Source: Fidelibacterota bacterium MT.SAG.2
Lineage (GTDB): Bacteria; Fidelibacterota; SORT01
Assembly (NCBI GenBank): GCA_004402915.1
Contig: SORU01000016.1
Coordinates: 1-33,804, forward strand
DNA length: 33,804 nt
Reading direction: 5' to 3'
Shown here: positions 1 through 8,439 of the stretch, piece by piece
Layout: the number at the start of each line of letters is the position of its first letter
Position numbering within the stretch: position 1 is the stretch's first letter
The notes under the pieces: model-generated
Seen by the model: the letters and a program-made list of their open reading frames with translations, nothing else
Told to the model about the DNA's origin: nothing
The model's database searches: none
Position numbers and translations under genes: made by a program

Positions 1-996
1 CGCTTGCCGCAAGATGGAAGATTTCAGCATAAGATCGCCGATAAAAAGATAGACATGCGTATTTCCACATATCCGACATTTTTCGGCGAAAAAATTGTTA
101 TCCGTGTTTTAGATTCTGAGGGAGCAAAAATATCTCTTCCCGGATTAGGGTTGACGGGTGATACACTCACGAAATACCGGAAACTCATCAAAAGCCCGAA
201 CGGTATAGTTTTAGTTACCGGTCCTACCGGTTCAGGAAAAACCACATCTTTGTACGCAAGTATAAATGAGATCAATAGGGAAGAATTGAATATTATCACT
301 ATCGAGGATCCGATAGAATATCAGCTGCCCAACATCAATCAGGGGCAGGTAAATCCGAAGGCGGGAGTAACCTTCAGCACGGCTCTTAGAAGTATTTTGC
401 GTCAGGATCCCGATGTGATAATGGTAGGGGAGATCAGAGACTTGGACACTGCCGCATTGGCAATTCAAGCGGCTTTGACGGGTCATCTCGTATTCAGTAC
501 CGTGCATACAAATGATGCAGCCGGAGCGATCGCAAGGCTCATAAATATGGGTATTGAGGAGTTCATGGTAGCCTCGACGGTTAGAGGAGTAATTGCGCAA
601 CGTTTAGTAAGGAAATTGTGCAATGAATGCGCTAAGAGATATCGCCCGACCGATGACGAGCTGAAGGCTCTCGGATTGAAGCCGTCAGATGATATAATAT
701 TCAGAAAACCTGTAGGATGCATGAGCTGTAGAAAAACCGGTTATCAGGGGCGAACCGGATTATATGAAATATTGGTTCCCAACCAGGACATAATAAAACT
801 CATTCTTTCGGGCGGTTCTTCTATAGATATTAAAAATGCAGCTGTGAAGGCGGGAATGAGCACTCTAAGGATGGAAGGATTGGAAAAAGTGAAAAAAGGA
901 TTGACCTCGATAGAGGAGATTCTGGCTATTACTTCTTCTGAGGTTGATGAGAAAGAAGGAATCGGTCATACGCAGCCAACGCAGCCGGCAGTCTGA
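1..996 (+). CDS. pilB: PilB/GspE-family type IV pilus assembly ATPase (5' partial)
   Basis: Cytoplasmic hexameric ATPase that powers pilus (or type II secretion) fibre assembly. The reading frame is open to the first base, and the first residues match the middle of GspE-family proteins (the PQDGR region), so the N-terminal domain lies outside the window and the TTG at 4 is not a real start. Visible in the fragment: Walker A GPTGSGKT (about residues 73-80), Asp box TIEDPIEY (about 99-106), Walker B with VGEIRD (about 138-146), His box STVHTNDA (about 165-172), and four cysteines as two CxxC pairs (about 206/209 and 239/242) that form the zinc site of assembly ATPases, unlike PilT. A pilC/gspF gene follows two genes downstream, which supports pilB over other family members. 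GspE of a type II system cannot be excluded because the two are close homologues. Confidence 0.93.
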   Translation, partial: RLPQDGRFQHKIADKKIDMRISTYPTFFGEKIVIRVLDSEGAKISLPGLGLTGDTLTKYRKLIKSPNGIVLVTGPTGSGKTTSLYASINEINREELNIITIEDPIEYQLPNINQGQVNPKAGVTFSTALRSILRQDPDVIMVGEIRDLDTAALAIQAALTGHLVFSTVHTNDAAGAIARLINMGIEEFMVASTVRGVIAQRLVRKLCNECAKRYRPTDDELKALGLKPSDDIIFRKPVGCMSCRKTGYQGRTGLYEILVPNQDIIKLILSGGSSIDIKNAAVKAGMSTLRMEGLEKVKKGLTSIEEILAITSSEVDEKEGIGHTQPTQPAV

Positions 997-1035
997 AATG
1001 GTAAAATTATTGATTTTGAACGGACGAGGAAAAAT

Positions 1036-2430
1036 ATGAGACATTTGTTACTAATTGATCCTGACTCGAAAAGCCGAGCTGCGATTCGGGAATTAGGTGA
1101 GAGAGAAGGCTGGACCGTCGATTCGCTGAGCAGCGGTTTTGACGCTCTCGCATGGCTCGCGATAAACCGGACTGACCTGATACTGATGAGCATGGATATT
1201 CCGATGATCAGTTCAATTAAGGTACTCGGAAAAATGAAAAGGCTTCTAAAGAGAACTCCCGTGATATTGATGGCAGATGTGAACAATTATCCAAAAGTAA
1301 CAGAAGGATATCAAGCAGGCGCCTATAAAATCCTTTTTAAGCCGTTGTCTCCCGAGTTGCTCATGAAGAATCTTGAAGAGGCGATGGTCTTCAAGGAATT
1401 ATCATCCTCAATGAAAAGACCGGATCTGCTCCATACTTTTTTGCAGGGATATGGCGACTTCAATGGAAACAGTAAAGCGTCACAGGAATTGTATATCAAG
1501 ATCGACAGAATATTGGAATCAGATATAACCGTGATGATAACGGGTGAAAGCGGTACTGGAAAAGAGGTAGCCGCAAAGACCATACACCGATTCGGAAGTT
1601 TGAAAGATCAACCGTTCGTGTCGGTCAACTGCGCCGCCATACCTGAAAGCTTACAGGAGAGCGAACTATTCGGATATGATAAAGGAGCATTCACCGGAGC
1701 ATATGCTGATAAGATCGGGAAGTTCGAGGCTGCGAATAACGGTACCCTATTTCTTGACGAAATCGGTGACATGAGTTTACCGCTCCAGGCAAAGATACTC
1801 AGGTTTATCGAGACAGGCGAACTTGAACGTGTAGGCGGTGTGGTACAGAAGGATGTAAGCGTCAGACTTATCGCCGCAACAAATAAAGACCTTCAGGCGG
1901 AAGTGAAGGAAAAACGCTTCAGGGAGGATTTATATCATCGCATCAACGTGTATCCTATCGAACTGCCTTCGCTAAGAGAGCGTAAAGACGACATCGCCAT
2001 ACTCGCCTCATCCATCCTTAAACAAATGATCGGTACGGACAAAAAACATATCTATATTCTGCCCGAAACTTATGACTTGCTTAATAAGAACGATTGGAAG
2101 GGAAATGTCCGGGAACTCATCAATTCTCTCAACAGAGCTATAGTCAGCTCGAAAGAGGGTGTCTTAAGAATAGAGGATTTTTCGTTGCTCAGTGAAACTA
2201 TTGAGCAAGAGGAAATATCAGTTGAGGAAGAAACTGTTACCGAACCGATAACAACTCTTAAGAAAGTTGAGAGGAATGCGATACTCAATGCCTTACGTTT
2301 TACCGATGGAAATATCCAGCGCGCTTCAAAAGCATTGGGCATAACACGAGCTACTATGTATAATAAACTAAAACGTTACAACATCACGATTAGAAGGGAG
2401 ATAAGGGAGATGAATTCCCAGGAAGTATAA
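1036..2430 (+). CDS. Sigma-54-dependent enhancer-binding regulator with degenerate receiver domain
   Basis: NtrC/PilR-type transcription activator that would remodel RNA polymerase-sigma-54 by ATP hydrolysis. Domain order: receiver-like domain (about 1-115), AAA+ core (about 140-380), Fis-type helix-turn-helix (about 420-460). The AAA+ core looks active: Walker A GESGTGKE (170-177), the sigma-54 contact loop GAFTGA (217-222), Walker B FLDEIGD (239-245) and arginine-finger region RFREDLYHR (294-302). The receiver looks unable to be phosphorylated in the usual way: the acceptor Asp position aligns with Ser52 (context DLILMSMDIP) and the conserved Thr/Ser with Ala80, although Asp8/Asp10 and Lys102 (FKP) remain. 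It sits between pilB and pilC and overlaps pilC by one base, so a role in pilus gene control is a reasonable inference. No sensor kinase gene is adjacent. Confidence 0.93.
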   Translation: MRHLLLIDPDSKSRAAIRELGEREGWTVDSLSSGFDALAWLAINRTDLILMSMDIPMISSIKVLGKMKRLLKRTPVILMADVNNYPKVTEGYQAGAYKILFKPLSPELLMKNLEEAMVFKELSSSMKRPDLLHTFLQGYGDFNGNSKASQELYIKIDRILESDITVMITGESGTGKEVAAKTIHRFGSLKDQPFVSVNCAAIPESLQESELFGYDKGAFTGAYADKIGKFEAANNGTLFLDEIGDMSLPLQAKILRFIETGELERVGGVVQKDVSVRLIAATNKDLQAEVKEKRFREDLYHRINVYPIELPSLRERKDDIAILASSILKQMIGTDKKHIYILPETYDLLNKNDWKGNVRELINSLNRAIVSSKEGVLRIEDFSLLSETIEQEEISVEEETVTEPITTLKKVERNAILNALRFTDGNIQRASKALGITRATMYNKLKRYNITIRREIREMNSQEV

Positions 2431-3641
2431 TGCCTGAATTTTCATACAAAGCGAAGAATATGGCTGGAGAGCTCTTCACGGGAACCTTGACCGTTGCTTC
2501 AAAGCAAGAAGTAAATGATTTTCTGGATCAGCAGGAATATTTTCCGATAGAGATCAAAGAAGAAAAAGAGGGAGGCGACAGCATTAATTTCTTCGACCGG
2601 TTCCAGAAGGTCAGCAGCACTGATATAGCTAATTTTACAAAACAAGTCGCTACTCTAATAGGCGCCGGAGTGCCGATAGTATCAGCGCTTGATGCGCTCC
2701 ACGATCAGACGGAGGATGAAAAGTTCAAAGGTATTATCGGATCGCTTATAACCGATGTAAGCGCCGGAGTGAGCTTCTCAGATTCTCTTTTGAAGCATAA
2801 ATCCACATTTTCGAACCTATATGTCAATATGGTTCGAGCAGGTGAAAGCGCAGGTGTATTGGAAGATGTGCTAAAGAGACTTAGCGATTTTATGGAGCAC
2901 GACGAATCGGTTAAAAAGAGTATAAAGAGCGCAATGAGGTATCCAATAATTGTGATGGTAGCTCTTACAATGGCGTTCTTCTTTGCCGTTACGTTCATTA
3001 TTCCAAAATTTACGGTGATGTTCGCGCGTTCGGGGGTAGAGCTTCCGTTCATCACTCAGATGTTGCTGTTGATGAATTCTATTATAACGGATTATTGGTA
3101 TATGGCTCTCTCAGTGTTTGGATTGACAGTATATCTGATACGTAGAATCTTAGGCACTACGAGGGGACGATTGGTGTGGGACGGTTTCAAGCTGAAATTA
3201 CCGGTGTTCGGACCTCTTTTTCTTAAGAATTCCATATCACGTTTCGCTCATATGCTTGAAACCTTAAACTCGAGCGGAATACATATCATCGAGGCATTAC
3301 ATATTTGTTCCGAAACTGCCGGAAATGCAGCGATCAGCAGGGAGATAGAACAGGCTCGCGCGGATGTGGAAGTAGGTACGGGTTTAGCGGAAGCGTTGGA
3401 GAAGGGTCATCTGTTTCCTCCCATGACGATCAGGATGATAAAAACCGGGCAAGAAGCCGGCTCCTTAGACGAAATGCTTGAGAGTATTTTTAGGCAATAT
3501 GACGAAGAAGTAAAATATCTGACAGAACGGCTTTCCGCAATGGTCGAGCCGATGATGACCGTTATAATAGGAGTTTTTATTCTTATAATTGCTCTTGGAA
3601 TTTTCCTGCCTATGTGGGGAATGTACGATGCTGTCAAGTAA
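2430..3641 (+). CDS. pilC: PilC/GspF-family inner-membrane platform protein
   Basis: Polytopic inner-membrane protein on which the assembly ATPase acts during pilus or pseudopilus assembly. At 403 residues it has the usual family length. It shows a short N-terminal region starting PEFSYKAKNM, then two copies of the T2SSF domain. The first begins near the motif IANFTKQVATLIGAGVPIVS, the second near ISRFAHMLETLNSSGIHIIE. Hydrophobic membrane segments lie near residues 170-192, 220-236 and 375-397. The family pattern 'GxxLxxAL ... FPxxxxxMIKxGExxGxLdxML' is visible in the C-terminal repeat (GHLFPPMTIRMIKTGQEAGS). The ATG overlaps the stop of the upstream regulator (TAATG), which indicates translational coupling. 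Confidence 0.94.
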   Translation: MPEFSYKAKNMAGELFTGTLTVASKQEVNDFLDQQEYFPIEIKEEKEGGDSINFFDRFQKVSSTDIANFTKQVATLIGAGVPIVSALDALHDQTEDEKFKGIIGSLITDVSAGVSFSDSLLKHKSTFSNLYVNMVRAGESAGVLEDVLKRLSDFMEHDESVKKSIKSAMRYPIIVMVALTMAFFFAVTFIIPKFTVMFARSGVELPFITQMLLLMNSIITDYWYMALSVFGLTVYLIRRILGTTRGRLVWDGFKLKLPVFGPLFLKNSISRFAHMLETLNSSGIHIIEALHICSETAGNAAISREIEQARADVEVGTGLAEALEKGHLFPPMTIRMIKTGQEAGSLDEMLESIFRQYDEEVKYLTERLSAMVEPMMTVIIGVFILIIALGIFLPMWGMYDAVK

Positions 3642-3647
3642 GTTCGG

Positions 3648-5213
3648 ATGAACAATATCAATTTCAAGCTATTCGCTGTCATCATATTTATGATGATCAA
3701 TATATCTTGTGGAGAAAGAGACATTATAGGTCCCGATGATAACGGCATTTCTCTATTTGACCTAAAAGTAACTTCAATCGGTTTAATCGTAATATTAAGT
3801 TGGGATGCGATTGACAATTCAGACCTGACAGGCTATAATATTTATCGACAGGAAGACGGCGGCGGATTCGCAGAGTACGATTCAGTACTTGGTGAAGAAA
3901 ACTCATTCACTGACCTGACGGTCAAAGTAGATAAAGTATATGACTATTATATCACAGCGAAGTTGACAGACAATAGAGAATCAATCTCTTCTGACACATT
4001 ACGGATCATACCGAGTCTCACCACACTTGACCTAAGGGTTACTTCAATCGCTTTAAAAGTAATATTAAGTTGGGATGCAATTGACAATTCAACCGTGACA
4101 GGCAATAATATTTATCGCCGGGAAGAGGGCGGTGGATTCGTAAAGTACGATTCAGTGCTAAGTGAAGAAAACTCATTCACAGATCTGACAGTCACAGCAG
4201 ACAAAAAGTATGAATATTATATCACCGCGAAATTGACTGAAAACATAGAATCATTGCCTTCTGATTCATTACAGATAATACCGGGTCTCACCACTACATG
4301 GGTTTTGGACAATTCTACGAGAATCTTAAATGAATTGACACATGATGTCGCTCATAAGACAGGGAATTTTTTTGACAATCTTCCATTCGTGACTGCTTTT
4401 GATATAGATGAAAACCGTGGATATATTTATCTGTTGAACGGCTCGGCTAAAACGCTTATGCTCTATATTGAAGGTCAAGAGCCGGCAACTTTCACAAATC
4501 CTGACAGTACTTTTACATTGTTCGATGACCCATCTGACATAGATTATGACTCTGTTAGGGACGATATGTGGATTGCGGACGGACTATCGGGGAATATATA
4601 TCGTTATTCGCAAACTAACCCGGGAGAATGGGTTTTGGCGGATTCCCTAAACACAGGAGGGAGCGCCGATGTAGGGCAGATAGCCGATAATGGTGACTAT
4701 TGGGTAATAAACAGTAAAGGGAAATCGGTGGAGATTTATCAAAAGCGCAACACCGGATATAACAGGATAAATATCGGAGGTTTCAGTTCAGGCGGAATAC
4801 TGCTTGCTCTCGATGAAAAAAGAGCAAGAGCGTATGCTGTAGACATAGACATTGGAGCAGTTTCTGTTATCACCGCAACCGGTATCGAAACACCAATCAG
4901 CACTATCAATAAAGCGATTGCGGCTGCGGTTGAACCCGAATTCGGTGATCTTTGGCTTCTTGCGGATGACGATGAAGACGGCAGTTACGATCTTATAAAA
5001 CTTTCTGTTACGGGCGGTCGTATATTCGAGATAGATACAGGGATGAGTTCTCCAACCTGGATGGGAGTGAATTCATATAATTTGAACGTGGTTGTTTTGA
5101 ATAGAACGTTTGATGAACCTAAAGTGGCTACATTTGACAAATTAGGGAATAACATTAACACTTTTGAATCTCTTACTGAACCGGTAAGAGCGCGAATAGT
5201 GAAATTAGATTGA
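3648..5213 (+). CDS. Lipoprotein with two tandem FN3-like domains and a beta-propeller-like region
   Basis: Predicted exported lipoprotein of unknown function. The N-terminus has a hydrophobic signal (about residues 6-20) ending at Cys21 in INISC, a slightly weak lipobox. Residues 37-126 and 127-216 are near-identical 90-residue units with fibronectin type III features (WDAIDNS, Y-x-x-YxITAKLT). The remaining 300 residues contain repeated short beta-strand units with patterns such as DIDENRGYIYLLN, DSVRDDMWIADG and GDLWLLADDDEDG, like NHL- or YVTN-type beta-propellers. It starts seven bases after pilC stops and probably shares its transcript. In pilus clusters such proteins can be surface or periplasmic accessories, but this is inference. 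No catalytic motif was recognised. Confidence 0.72.
   Translation: MNNINFKLFAVIIFMMINISCGERDIIGPDDNGISLFDLKVTSIGLIVILSWDAIDNSDLTGYNIYRQEDGGGFAEYDSVLGEENSFTDLTVKVDKVYDYYITAKLTDNRESISSDTLRIIPSLTTLDLRVTSIALKVILSWDAIDNSTVTGNNIYRREEGGGFVKYDSVLSEENSFTDLTVTADKKYEYYITAKLTENIESLPSDSLQIIPGLTTTWVLDNSTRILNELTHDVAHKTGNFFDNLPFVTAFDIDENRGYIYLLNGSAKTLMLYIEGQEPATFTNPDSTFTLFDDPSDIDYDSVRDDMWIADGLSGNIYRYSQTNPGEWVLADSLNTGGSADVGQIADNGDYWVINSKGKSVEIYQKRNTGYNRINIGGFSSGGILLALDEKRARAYAVDIDIGAVSVITATGIETPISTINKAIAAAVEPEFGDLWLLADDDEDGSYDLIKLSVTGGRIFEIDTGMSSPTWMGVNSYNLNVVVLNRTFDEPKVATFDKLGNNINTFESLTEPVRARIVKLD
3756..4295 (+). repeat. Tandem 270-bp duplication encoding two FN3-like units
   Basis: Two direct repeats with an exact 270-base (90-codon) period, 3756-4025 and 4026-4295. 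Long stretches match at the DNA level, for example the part encoding VILSWDAIDNS and the part encoding EENSFTDLTV. The near-identity at both levels suggests a recent in-frame duplication. Confidence 0.88.
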
Positions 5214-5241
5214 ATTCGGACATGACACCGGAACATAGTTT

Positions 5242-7263
5242 TTGACGATATTTAGAAAAAATCTGTTACTGATATTTCTCCCGATCGGTGTCTTACTTCT
5301 TGTTTATATCGGAGATACGCTTTTCTACATCCATACCGGAGTGGTAGAAGGACTCTCCTGGCTAAGGGAGATACTTCTTTTCGGCGCGATAGCAGGGTTT
5401 GTCCCTATGTTGTCATCGATCAAGATTTTGAGACCGGCAGACACAACAGGAAAATTCCGGGTTTTGCTTCTCACCGTCCTTCTCTTTTTCGGGTTAAGTT
5501 ACATCCGCAGGGTAATGATATTACCCGCCTTCAGTTCGATGACGGGTTACGCCCTAACATCGATACTTTACTCGTTATTAAGTATCATTGCTTTGATTCA
5601 GATTCGCGACCTTATCTATTTCAAACGACGGAAGAACACGGCTCGCGTTTTTTCAATATTAGTCATATCCATTGCGTTGGTGTCTATCTATGGCGGATTG
5701 AGTTCAAGAGATTTCCAGCAGATGTTGAATGTTGCCACGATTCCAATCGGGCTTTCCCTCTTCAACTCATTCAGGGTCTCATGGATAGCTTATCTATCGA
5801 AAAAGCAGAAATATCAAATACTCTTGGTCAGTTTGATAATTGTGGCTTTTTCGGCAATGCTTCAGGATCTGGTTAACGGCAGCGCTATATATGAATACAG
5901 TTACAGTGTAGAAATATTCGTGCGCCTTTCAACCGGATTTATTTCAATTTACATGGCATTTGCCCTGGTCGGATTACTACTGCATCTTCCTACAGCAACC
6001 CTGTTCGACAAAAAAATAAGGGAGATAGAATCTTTACAGAGGCTAAGCCGATCAGTAAGTTCCGTTCTCGACTTTGATAAACTCGCTGAAATGATATCGG
6101 AGTTTACCGCTGAATATTCGAATTCTCAGTATTCCTGGTTAGTTCTCACCGAAGAGGATTCAAATCATTTTTATCTCTCTTCAAGTTTCGGATTGACCCA
6201 AGAACAACAGAAAAATATGAATTTCAGTAAAACGGAAGGAACTAGCGGAGCAATATTCGATAGTAAACAACCTTATATTGCTCAGGATGTTTCCAGAGAG
6301 AAAGGCACGAGGCATCTGAGTTCTTGGAATTCTGAAGTGCGATCCCTTGTCGGTTATCCATTAATATCCGATTCGAATGTCATCGGAATATTATATGCGG
6401 CAAAGAACGAAGAGTATGGTTTCGACAATGACGATATTGACCTGCTTGGAGCTTTTACGAATCATATAGTCATAGCTCTTGAAAACGCGAAATTGGTAAA
6501 GAAATCCCTTGATAAGGAAAGGCTCGAACATGAATTGAGGTTGGCGCATGAGGTCCAGCTTAACTTGTTGCCGAAAGAGGTGCCTGTTCCTTCAGATTCA
6601 ATAGACTTGGCAGCCGCGAGCATGCCGGCACACGAGGTTGGAGGTGATTATTTCGATTTTATAGAGATTGACGACGACCGTCTCGGAATGGTCATAGGCG
6701 ATGTTTCGGGTAAAGGAACATCCGCCGCGTTTTATATGGCGGAGATCAAGGGAATGATCCAGGCGTACAGCCGAATATATGATTCACCTCTCAAGATACT
6801 CAGCGACGTGAATAGAGCGTTGCACGGAAACATGGACAGTCGTTCTTTTATATCGCTGACCTATGTGATCATCGACTCGAAAAAGAACAAAATGAAATAT
6901 GCCAGAGCGGGACATATGCCGATCTTGTATTACAGCAAAAGCAAGGACGAATGGATCGATCTCGAACCGAAAGGTATCGGACTTGGAATGGATAAGGGTG
7001 ATATCTTCGATGAAATAATCGAAGAGAAAGAGCAGAAACTCAAAAGTGATGAACTTTATTTTTTCTTTACCGATGGAGTTTCCGATGCAATGGACGAAAA
7101 TCAGAAAGAATTCGGCGAGGATAGAATAAAGAACTCATTGAAGAATTATTTCGATTTTAGCTCGGAAGAGATTAAAGCGAAACTGATTTCCGACATTTGG
7201 AATCATATGGGCAATCAACCTGTACACGATGATGTAACTATGATAATAATGAAAATTAAGTAA
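5242..7263 (+). CDS. Membrane-bound GAF-PP2C (SpoIIE/RsbU-type) serine phosphatase
   Basis: Predicted sensor phosphatase of a partner-switching circuit that would dephosphorylate the STAS protein encoded next. Domain order: about eight hydrophobic membrane segments (residues 1-255), a GAF domain (about 265-415), a linker with the RsbU-like sequence HELRLAHEVQLNLLPKEVP, and a PP2C-type phosphatase domain (about 430-673). Metal-binding motifs are present: GGDYFDF, GDVSGKGTSA, RAGHMPILYY, FTDGVSDAMDE and the C-terminal HDDVTMI. The start is TTG at 5242: an in-frame TAG lies six bases upstream at 5236-5238 and no ATG follows until well inside the first membrane segment. The ribosome-binding site is weak. 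The large membrane region resembles 7TM-type input modules, so an envelope signal or membrane state may be sensed; the ligand is unknown. Confidence 0.9.
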   Translation: MTIFRKNLLLIFLPIGVLLLVYIGDTLFYIHTGVVEGLSWLREILLFGAIAGFVPMLSSIKILRPADTTGKFRVLLLTVLLFFGLSYIRRVMILPAFSSMTGYALTSILYSLLSIIALIQIRDLIYFKRRKNTARVFSILVISIALVSIYGGLSSRDFQQMLNVATIPIGLSLFNSFRVSWIAYLSKKQKYQILLVSLIIVAFSAMLQDLVNGSAIYEYSYSVEIFVRLSTGFISIYMAFALVGLLLHLPTATLFDKKIREIESLQRLSRSVSSVLDFDKLAEMISEFTAEYSNSQYSWLVLTEEDSNHFYLSSSFGLTQEQQKNMNFSKTEGTSGAIFDSKQPYIAQDVSREKGTRHLSSWNSEVRSLVGYPLISDSNVIGILYAAKNEEYGFDNDDIDLLGAFTNHIVIALENAKLVKKSLDKERLEHELRLAHEVQLNLLPKEVPVPSDSIDLAAASMPAHEVGGDYFDFIEIDDDRLGMVIGDVSGKGTSAAFYMAEIKGMIQAYSRIYDSPLKILSDVNRALHGNMDSRSFISLTYVIIDSKKNKMKYARAGHMPILYYSKSKDEWIDLEPKGIGLGMDKGDIFDEIIEEKEQKLKSDELYFFFTDGVSDAMDENQKEFGEDRIKNSLKNYFDFSSEEIKAKLISDIWNHMGNQPVHDDVTMIIMKIK

Positions 7264-7302
7264 CAATATGAACCTTAAAACGTAAATAATACGGAGAGAG
7301 TA

Positions 7303-7659
7303 ATGCAGACAGATATAAAAATGAATATTGTTGAGAAAGATGAGATAGCGACACTCCATGTCGGGGGATATCTCGATGCCCATACAGCATCAAAGTTCGA
7401 ATCAAAAATTCAAAAGCTGATTCAATCGGGAAATTATAATATCATCTTGAATTTTGCTGAACTTGAATACATATCAAGCGCGGGACTCGGAGTAATAATG
7501 GGGAATATTGAGGATATTCGAAATCACGATGGCGACATCAAATTGACAGAGATGAGCGACAAGATTTACCGGGTATTCGATCTTGTCGGTTTCCCGAGTT
7601 TATACGAAATATATAAAACTCAGGAAGAAACTGAATCCTCTTTTGGCAGTAAAAGTTGA
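7303..7659 (+). CDS. STAS-domain anti-anti-sigma factor (SpoIIAA/RsbV-like)
   Basis: Small cytoplasmic switch protein of 118 residues that in its family binds the anti-sigma kinase when unphosphorylated. The single STAS domain fills residues 1-110. The phosphorylation loop reads YISSAGLGVIMGN, and Ser59 aligns with the phosphoserine of RsbV/SpoIIAA. A purine-rich ribosome-binding site (GGAGAG, about 7292-7297) precedes the ATG. It follows the membrane phosphatase by 39 bases and abuts the RsbW-like kinase gene, giving the classical phosphatase-antagonist-kinase order. The C-terminal tail (about 108-118) is Ser/Glu-rich and probably unstructured. Confidence 0.92.
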   Translation: MQTDIKMNIVEKDEIATLHVGGYLDAHTASKFESKIQKLIQSGNYNIILNFAELEYISSAGLGVIMGNIEDIRNHDGDIKLTEMSDKIYRVFDLVGFPSLYEIYKTQEETESSFGSKS

Positions 7660-7673
7660 GCGAGGTGAACAAG

Positions 7674-8096
7674 GTGTCAAATAAAGATTTCATACTGAAA
7701 ATCCCGACTCAGAGTACTAATCTGAAAATTATACGCGATTTTATCACAGATATTGCGAGAAAAGCAGGATTTGACGAAACAGCCTCTTGTGATATAGCGC
7801 TCGCCGTGGATGAAGCATGCACAAATGTCATCAAACACGCTTATAGAGGGGGAGACGATAAAGAAATTACCGTAAAAGTACGGTACGATTCCGATAAGAT
7901 CATCATCAGTATATCAGATACGGGCAAGGGGTTTAAATCAGAGCTCGAGGACGAAGCAGCAGTCCAAAAAAGATTGAACAACCTGCAGAGAGGAGGCTTG
8001 GGAATATTCCTGATGAAAAAGGCTATGGACGAGGTGGTTTTTGACAAGGACAGCGATTTAATGAACTCGGTAAAAATGACTAAATATCTGCATTGA
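7674..8096 (+). CDS. RsbW/SpoIIAB-like serine kinase / anti-sigma factor (HATPase_c)
   Basis: GHKL-fold kinase that in its family phosphorylates the STAS partner and sequesters a sigma factor or another output. The GTG at 7674 is preferred because the strong ribosome-binding site GAGGTGA (7662-7668) lies five bases upstream. A longer reading from TTG 7656 is possible and would overlap the STAS gene. Numbering from the GTG: N-box DEACTNVIKHA with Glu47 and Asn51, G1 box SDTGKGF with Asp82, and G2 box RGGLGIFLMKKAMDEV. At about 140 residues the length is normal. No sigma factor gene is present in this window, so the controlled target must be elsewhere or may not be a sigma factor. Confidence 0.9.
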   Translation: MSNKDFILKIPTQSTNLKIIRDFITDIARKAGFDETASCDIALAVDEACTNVIKHAYRGGDDKEITVKVRYDSDKIIISISDTGKGFKSELEDEAAVQKRLNNLQRGGLGIFLMKKAMDEVVFDKDSDLMNSVKMTKYLH

Positions 8097-8215
8097 GCTT
8101 TTCCATTTCTGTCGTTGAGAAGGAGTTCTGTTTCTCAGAATGTCTTGCGGCAATCTCGAACTTATCCAATTACCGGTAATTCTTGACACACCCCGTCTCA
8201 GCATCCGCTGAGCCA

Positions 8216-8240
8216 CCCCTCTTGATAGAGGGGAATTTTT
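8216..8240 (+). terminator. Rho-independent-like terminator after the partner-switching genes
   Basis: Perfect 7-bp stem CCCCTCT / AGAGGGG with a TGAT loop, followed by AATTTTT. It ends the block that runs from the pilus genes to the RsbW-like kinase. It lies about 120 bases after the kinase stop codon, and it also fits as part of a dispersed repeat. Confidence 0.6.
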
Positions 8241-8401
8241 GTATCGGAGATGCGATAAAAAGTAGCCATGATTAAGGGCGAGCCCTGACTCGCACTTTCC
8301 ACGACGGTCAGGATTATCCTGTCGCTATTAAAAGGAAGTCAAACAGTCAGCGTAAATAAAAGCGTCTTTGACGCCCTGACTCGCACGAATTACCTTATCC
8401 G

Positions 8402-8430
8402 TTGAATTATTTGAATTCGGGTCGTATAAT
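8402..8430 (+). promoter_or_regulatory. Sigma-70-like promoter giving a nearly leaderless transcript
   Basis: TTGAAT (8402-8407), a 17-base spacer, then TATAAT (8425-8430), a perfect -10 box. The ATG of the downstream phosphatase is at 8440, only nine bases after the -10 box, so transcription would begin within a few bases of the start codon. No ribosome-binding sequence is visible before that ATG. Confidence 0.6.
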
Positions 8431-8439
8431 AATCTAATT

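Larger units (their letters stand above)
8097..8439. repeat. Gene-free stretch with clustered hairpins and short repeats
   Basis: 343 bases without a convincing gene. In order it holds a 6-bp stem CTCAGC-ATCC-GCTGAG (8197-8212), the terminator-like stem at 8216-8233, a stem GCGAG-CCCTGA-CTCGC (8278-8293), a 13-base palindrome CAGGATTATCCTG (8309-8321), and a 14-base direct repeat GCCCTGACTCGCAC at 8282-8295 and 8373-8386. It ends in a promoter. The density of short inverted and direct repeats is unlike any other gap in the window and resembles a dispersed intergenic repeat element. Whether it recurs in the genome cannot be seen from here. Confidence 0.6.

Noticed and set aside
7643-7660. Sigma-54 (-24/-12) promoter-like TGGCA...TTG sequence at the end of the STAS gene
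   Set aside because: The spacing between the GG and the second box is one base too long and the second box lacks GC. It also lies inside a coding region.
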